Below, in pieces: positions 14,840 through 18,654 of a stretch of DNA of 18,654 bases (positions are counted from its first letter, which is position 1; each line of letters starts with the position of its first letter). Origin of the DNA: Chloroflexota bacterium (GTDB lineage Bacteria > Chloroflexota > UBA6077 > CF-72); the NCBI GenBank assembly GCA_019247135.1, contig JAFAPL010000116.1, positions 1 to 18,654 of the forward strand. Direction: 5' to 3'. The position numbers and the translations under genes were made by a program. The notes under the pieces are model-generated. The model had not been told where the DNA came from and ran no database searches. It saw only the letters and a list, made by a program, of their open reading frames with translations.

Positions 14840-15793
14840 ATGCGTCAGTACATCGTCAAGCGCCTGCTGCTCGCGGTACCAACCATCGTCGGTGCCGTCA
14901 CCCTCGTCTTCTTCGCGATTCACCTGGCGCCCGGCGACCCAGCCGCGCTGTTCATTCCACCAGACTTGCCGTCCAACCAGACCGACGAGGCGTACGCCCT
15001 CATCCGCGCCCAGTACGGCTTTGACCAGCCCATCCCCGTCCAGTACGTGCGCTACCTGCAGCGCGTCGCTCAGCTCGACTTCGGACAGTCGCTGCGTCAA
15101 AAGACCAACGTGGTGAACGATTTGCTGGCTCGGATCCCGAATACGCTCCAGCTCGGATTGGTCGCGCTACTGCTGTCGATGCTGATCGGAGTTGGCCTGG
15201 GTGTGCTCTCAGCGGTGAATCGCGGATCGTGGCTGGACAACGCCACGATGTTCGGGGCGTTGTTCGGTGTCTCCATGCCAAGCTTCTGGTTTGCGTTGAT
15301 GCTGATCCTGCTGTTCTCGGTGACGCTCCCGATTCTCCCACCATCCGGCTTCGATGGTCCGATCTACACTTGGCAGGGATTGAGCCATCTCATCCTCCCG
15401 GCAGTGGTGTTGGGGTTGGGGGGCGCCGGTGGATTGGCGCGCTACACACGATCGAGCATGCTGGAGGTCATCAATAACGACTACGTGCGTACCGCGCGTG
15501 CCAAGGGTCTGCGGGAAAACGTGGTGATCATCCGTCACGCCCTGCGCAACGCGCTGATTCCCGTGGTCACCATTCTGGGCCTCAGCTTTGGTCAGATTTT
15601 GAGCGGCACCGTTATCGTCGAGACGGTCTTCGCCTGGCCTGGTATTGGTCGGTACCTGGTGAGCGCCATCAACGGACGCGACTTTCCGGCAGTTCAGGCG
15701 TCTGTGCTTCTGGTTGCGGTCTCATTCGTCTTCGCGAATCTCGGTACTGACCTGCTGCTTGTGTACATCGATCCGCGGATCCGTTACGAATGA
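14840..15793 (+). CDS. dppB: Oligo/dipeptide ABC transporter permease (DppB-like)
   Basis: A 317-residue inner-membrane protein with six predicted helices. The N-terminus MRQYIVKRLLLAVPTIVGAV, followed by FFAIHLAPGDPAALF, is the standard DppB/OppB start. The periplasmic part is followed by a GFDQPIPVQYVRYL segment, and the coupling loop YVRTARAKGLRENVVIIRHA with ALRNALIPVVT lies near residue 215. It is the first gene of the right-hand operon and overlaps the dppC-like start as ATGA. The family imports short peptides, but members also carry nickel, sugars (including plant oligosaccharides) and opines. The DppD/DppF ATPases needed for function are not in the window. Confidence 0.92.
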   Translation: MRQYIVKRLLLAVPTIVGAVTLVFFAIHLAPGDPAALFIPPDLPSNQTDEAYALIRAQYGFDQPIPVQYVRYLQRVAQLDFGQSLRQKTNVVNDLLARIPNTLQLGLVALLLSMLIGVGLGVLSAVNRGSWLDNATMFGALFGVSMPSFWFALMLILLFSVTLPILPPSGFDGPIYTWQGLSHLILPAVVLGLGGAGGLARYTRSSMLEVINNDYVRTARAKGLRENVVIIRHALRNALIPVVTILGLSFGQILSGTVIVETVFAWPGIGRYLVSAINGRDFPAVQASVLLVAVSFVFANLGTDLLLVYIDPRIRYE

Positions 15794-16701
15794 CCACCAC
15801 GGTCACCATCGCCGAAGCTCCGGCCACGCGGCCGCCACGTGAGCAACAGGCTCCAGTCACCATCCGACGCAGCACCCGGATCTGGCGCGAGCTTCGCCAG
15901 AACCGACTTGCCGCGGCAGGCGCTGCGTTTCTCGTTCTGATTGTGCTTGCCGCGGCGTGCGCGCCGCTTCTTTCTCACTACGACCCTGCCAAGCAGGACT
16001 TGCTGAGCCGTTTGGATCCACCATCGGCGTCTCACTGGTTGGGCACCGACGAAGTCGGTCGCGACGTATTTTCGCGGCTGGCGTTCGGTGCGCGCATCTC
16101 GCTGTTCGTTGCACTTCTCGGCACCGCGGGCGGTGTGATCATCGGCACCGTGGTGGGACTGATCTGCGGATTCTTCGGCGGCTGGACGGACACGCTACTG
16201 ATGCGCATCGTCGACGTCATGTATGCGTTTCCTGGTGTGCTGCTGGTGATTCTGATCGTCAGCGTGCTCGGACCGAGTCTGTGGAACCTGATTCTCGCGC
16301 TCATGATCTGGGGCACGCCGACTCTGTCGCGTATTGTCCGCGCCAGCGTGCTGTCACTGAAGGCGGAGGATTATGTCCTCGCTGCGCGGACCATCGGCGC
16401 CAACCGAGCGCGGCTGATGCTGACGCATCTGCTGCCGAACGCCATGGCTCCAATCATCGTGTACGCGACCCTGGGCGTGGCGGGCTCGCTACTGACGGCG
16501 GCGGGTCTCGGCTTCCTCGGTCTCGGGGTACAGCCGCCCACACCCGAGTGGGGCGCCATGTTGAGCGACGGACGGGAGTACGTCATCAGTGCGCCGTATC
16601 TGGTGACGTTTCCGGGGCTGCTGATCTTTCTGACGGTCCTGGCTTTGAATTTCATCGGCGACGCACTACGCGATGCGTTGGACCCGCGCACGCAGCGCTG
16701 A
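15790..16701 (+). CDS. dppC: Oligo/dipeptide ABC transporter permease (DppC-like)
   Basis: A 303-residue partner permease. A hydrophilic, proline-rich head of about 35 residues precedes the OppC_N-type segment RIWRELRQNRLAAAGAAFLV. Then come HWLGTDEVGRDVFSRLAFGARISL, characteristic of DppC, and the coupling loop EDYVLAARTIGANRARLMLTHLLPNA written here only in part: AARTIGANRARLMLTHLLPN near residue 198. The C-terminal LGFLGLGVQPPTPEWGAML is also diagnostic. The start ATG 15790 overlaps the dppB stop by four bases, so the two subunits are made in equal amounts. A 26-bp gap with a strong ribosome site follows. Confidence 0.92.
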   Translation: MTTTVTIAEAPATRPPREQQAPVTIRRSTRIWRELRQNRLAAAGAAFLVLIVLAAACAPLLSHYDPAKQDLLSRLDPPSASHWLGTDEVGRDVFSRLAFGARISLFVALLGTAGGVIIGTVVGLICGFFGGWTDTLLMRIVDVMYAFPGVLLVILIVSVLGPSLWNLILALMIWGTPTLSRIVRASVLSLKAEDYVLAARTIGANRARLMLTHLLPNAMAPIIVYATLGVAGSLLTAAGLGFLGLGVQPPTPEWGAMLSDGREYVISAPYLVTFPGLLIFLTVLALNFIGDALRDALDPRTQR

Positions 16702-16713
16702 TTTTCGCAACAT

Positions 16714-16720
16714 GGAGGAG
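16714..16720 (+). promoter_or_regulatory. Strong ribosome binding site deciding the SBP5 start
   Basis: GGAGGAG followed by seven bases and GTG at 16728. This fixes the GTG start of the peptide-binding lipoprotein, whose frame is otherwise open far upstream through the dppC-like gene. Confidence 0.75.
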
Positions 16721-16727
16721 ATGCAGC

Positions 16728-18437
16728 GTGGATTACCGGACCACCAGTCGTCGCAAGTTCATCCTTAGCGTTGGCGTTGCGATTCCAGGCGTGAGCACCT
16801 TGTTGGCGGCGTGTTCGAGTTCGGCACCCGGCGCGGCACCGACGCAAGCTGCGCCAGCGGCCGCTCCGACGGCCGCTCCGGCAGCGGCCGCAGCGCCCAC
16901 GACGGCTCCAGCCGTGGCGCCAACCGCCGCGTCCGCAGCCGCTGGCGCGCAAGGCGGGACGGCCGTCGTATCCGTCGCGTCAAGCCCGGCGTCGTGGGAC
17001 CTGACGAGCTCCACCTGGCCAACCTGGCAAGGCGTGCACTATCTGTACGATACACTCCTCACCACCGACGAGAACGAGCAGTTGCAGCCCGGGTTGGCCA
17101 CGCAGTGGGCCGCGTCGGACGACGCCATGACATACACGCTTACACTGCGTCAGAACGTCATGTTCCATGACGGTACGCCGTTCAACGTCGACGCGGTCCG
17201 CTTCAATTTCGAACGCCACCAGCAGAAGCAGGACTCGGCCTACTATCAGACCTTCAAGATGGTCCAGAGCGTCGAGGCAACCGACGATCACACGGCGAAG
17301 ATCTCGCTCAGCGAACCGCGACCCGATTTCCTGTACGACCTGTCGTTCTGGGGTTCGCTGCAGCTCAGTCCGACCGCCACCAAAGCGCAGGGAGCACAGA
17401 ACCAGGGCGTCGGCACCGGGCCGTTCAAATTCTCCGCGTACGAACAGGACAGCCACATCGACGTGACGCGTTTCGATGGCTACTGGGGCGGAGCTCCACC
17501 GCTCGATGGCGTGCGCGTGCGGATCATCCCGGAGTCCGCCGTCGAAGTCACCGAAATGCAGGCCAAATCGATCGACATCGCACAATCGCTCGACCCGAAA
17601 GATGTCGATGCGGTCAAGAAGGCGGGCGCGACCGTCGAGAACCACACCACTCCAGGCGCGCAGTTTGTCAGTATGAATGTCACCCAGGCGCCAACGTCCG
17701 AGCTCGCTGTGCGCAAGGCGATCGCGCGAGCGATCGACCGCGATACGATCATGCAGAAGGTGCTCTTCGGTTTACCCGAGAAAGCCCTGTCTGGCACGCC
17801 CAAAAATTCTCCCTACTACTCCGCCGATGTGCCCGGTGTGGATTACAACCCCCAGGAAGCCGGCAATATTCTCGATCAGGCCGGCTGGACCATGGGGCCA
17901 AATGGCATCCGACAGCGCGACGGACAACCACTCAGTCTGCACATCCTTTCGAGTGATTTCAGCGGCTGGGGTACGTACAACCAGATTTTCCAGGACCAGC
18001 TGAAAGCGATTGGCATCGACTCACAGATCACAACCGAGGAGTGGAATACGTACCTCGACAACTGGCGCGAAAACCGCGAGGGCTGGAATCTGACCTACCA
18101 CTCCCAGGGCTCCTCCTTCAACTCGACCACACCGATTGACGCCTCGTGGGCGCCGAGTGCGTTCTGGAATATCTGTCAGATCGGCAAAGCCTCGGATCCA
18201 GACACCAAGAAAATCAGCGATCAGCTCGAGGCGATCAATCAGGAATTTCTCAAAACGAGTGATGTCGCCCGACGCAAAGAATTGGCCAAGCAAGCGCAAA
18301 CGATCTACGCGGACCAGCAGCTGGTCGCGTGGCTCTGGTTCAGCCCGTCGCTGATTGGCGTTCAGGCGCGTGTCAAGTCCTACGATTTGAGAGAGCACGG
18401 GCGTGTCATCGGACTGTCCAAGGCATACCTGGGCTGA
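16728..18437 (+). CDS. Peptide-binding Tat lipoprotein of the SBP5 (DppA/OppA) family
   Basis: A 569-residue extracytoplasmic receptor for the DppBC-like permease. The signal carries a twin-arginine motif SRRKFIL (residues 7-13), a hydrophobic core and a lipobox LAAC with Cys29, so it should be folded in the cytoplasm, exported by Tat and lipid-anchored. Residues about 30-72 are a low-complexity Ala/Pro/Thr linker (repeats of PTAAPAA type), a pattern familiar in Chloroflexota and actinobacterial binding proteins. The rest is a Bac_SBP5 domain: LYDTLLTTDENEQLQPGLA, TYTLTLRQNVMFHDGTPFN and GTGPFKFSAYEQDSHI are recognisable landmarks. The upstream open frame belongs to a shadow of dppC and is rejected by the ribosome site at 16714. 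Its stop overlaps the next ATG by one base (TGATG). Confidence 0.93.
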   Translation: MDYRTTSRRKFILSVGVAIPGVSTLLAACSSSAPGAAPTQAAPAAAPTAAPAAAAAPTTAPAVAPTAASAAAGAQGGTAVVSVASSPASWDLTSSTWPTWQGVHYLYDTLLTTDENEQLQPGLATQWAASDDAMTYTLTLRQNVMFHDGTPFNVDAVRFNFERHQQKQDSAYYQTFKMVQSVEATDDHTAKISLSEPRPDFLYDLSFWGSLQLSPTATKAQGAQNQGVGTGPFKFSAYEQDSHIDVTRFDGYWGGAPPLDGVRVRIIPESAVEVTEMQAKSIDIAQSLDPKDVDAVKKAGATVENHTTPGAQFVSMNVTQAPTSELAVRKAIARAIDRDTIMQKVLFGLPEKALSGTPKNSPYYSADVPGVDYNPQEAGNILDQAGWTMGPNGIRQRDGQPLSLHILSSDFSGWGTYNQIFQDQLKAIGIDSQITTEEWNTYLDNWRENREGWNLTYHSQGSSFNSTTPIDASWAPSAFWNICQIGKASDPDTKKISDQLEAINQEFLKTSDVARRKELAKQAQTIYADQQLVAWLWFSPSLIGVQARVKSYDLREHGRVIGLSKAYLG

Positions 18438-18654
18438 TGGCGACACAGATATCCGAGCGGACTTCGGACTATGCGGCCGCCGAGCGCTTTCTGCCCTGGA
18501 ACGCCGAAGAGCTCGTGTATCGCATGCTCGTGGAGCCGAACTGGCTGGAGGATGACGCGTTCTGGTACTCGGTGCGCACGCGCGCGGGCACGGAACACGT
18601 GCTTGTGGAGCCACGCAAGGGCGCGCGGCGGACCGCATCGGAAGCCGAACGCAC
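18437..18654 (+). CDS. S9-family (prolyl oligopeptidase/DPP-IV-like) peptidase, N-terminal fragment
   Basis: An open frame starting at ATG 18437, overlapping the SBP5 stop as TGATG and open to the window end (72 codons plus two bases). The visible part includes YAAAERFLPWNAEELVYRM, then EPNWLEDDAFWYSVRTRAG and HVLVEPRKGARR. The order 'AERFLPWN ... P.WL....FWY....T..G.E.VLV.P..G.RR' matches the start of the DPP-IV N-terminal propeller domain of bacterial S9 peptidases. The catalytic Ser-Asp-His domain would lie some 450-600 residues later, outside the window, so activity cannot be confirmed. No signal peptide is visible, which suggests a cytoplasmic enzyme cutting imported peptides, possibly after proline. 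Coupling to the peptide receptor gene supports a peptide-use operon. Confidence 0.75.
   Translation, partial: MATQISERTSDYAAAERFLPWNAEELVYRMLVEPNWLEDDAFWYSVRTRAGTEHVLVEPRKGARRTASEAER

Noticed and set aside
15957..16727. Upstream extension of the SBP5 frame through the dppC-like gene
   Set aside because: The extension is an off-frame reading of the permease gene. The GGAGGAG site and GTG at 16728, followed at once by a Tat lipoprotein signal, set the real start.
16815..16945. Ala/Pro/Thr-rich repetitive DNA as a tandem repeat element
   Set aside because: It is in frame with the lipoprotein and encodes its flexible linker, a common feature of such receptors.
1..18654. CRISPR arrays, insertion sequences, phage, toxin-antitoxin or defence genes
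   Set aside because: No spaced direct-repeat array, transposase, integrase or defence-type motif was recognised on either strand.

Overview
The window is GC-rich, densely packed and rich in GTG starts. The oligopeptide-binding lipoprotein has a Tat signal followed by a long Ala/Pro/Thr linker, and there are Liv-type and Dpp-type importers plus a large Asp-box propeller protein. This suggests an uncultured, probably soil-dwelling Chloroflexota-like bacterium. That placement is an inference from style, not from a marker gene.

Layout. (1) 2-799 (+) is the C-terminal part of a membrane glycosyltransferase-like protein. It is followed by tRNA-Thr(CGT) at 837-908 and a hairpin terminator. (2) 1001-14742 is an eleven-gene block, all on the minus strand. 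In transcription order it encodes: an Asp-box beta-propeller protein; a SoxB/DAO-type FAD oxidase (stop and start overlap by one base); a GH127/DUF1680 beta-L-arabinofuranosidase-like protein; a Liv-type substrate-binding protein with its own predicted promoter; a second DAO-type oxidase; LivH; LivM; LivG; LivF; a 65-residue 4-oxalocrotonate-tautomerase-like protein; and an FAD oxidoreductase with a BFD-like [2Fe-2S] C-terminus (HcnB/OoxA type). Spacing within the Liv part is between -8 and +29 bp, so it reads as one operon. (3) 14840-18654 (+) is a divergent operon: DppB-like and DppC-like permeases, a Tat lipoprotein that binds peptides, and the start of an S9-family (prolyl oligopeptidase/DPP-IV type) peptidase that runs off the window. 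The two operons diverge from a compact region (14743-14839) with two face-to-face promoters, a short palindrome and two TGTAAAT direct repeats 21 bp apart.

How the parts may work together. The Liv operon joins import of an amino-acid-like compound to its oxidation, probably by a DAO-type subunit working with the BFD-type subunit, as in opine oxidase, HcnBC and D-hydroxyproline dehydrogenase. The right-hand operon imports and cuts peptides. The known GH127 enzyme HypBA1 removes beta-L-arabinofuranose from hydroxyproline-linked sugars, and S9 peptidases often cut after proline. The most interesting reading is therefore a locus for scavenging proline/hydroxyproline-rich plant glycopeptides. This is a hypothesis: no epimerase, HypD-type deaminase or third (small ferredoxin) subunit is present in the window, and the transporter substrate is unknown. 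No CRISPR, insertion sequence, integrase or phage gene was seen, and no stretch over about 115 bp lacks a gene.
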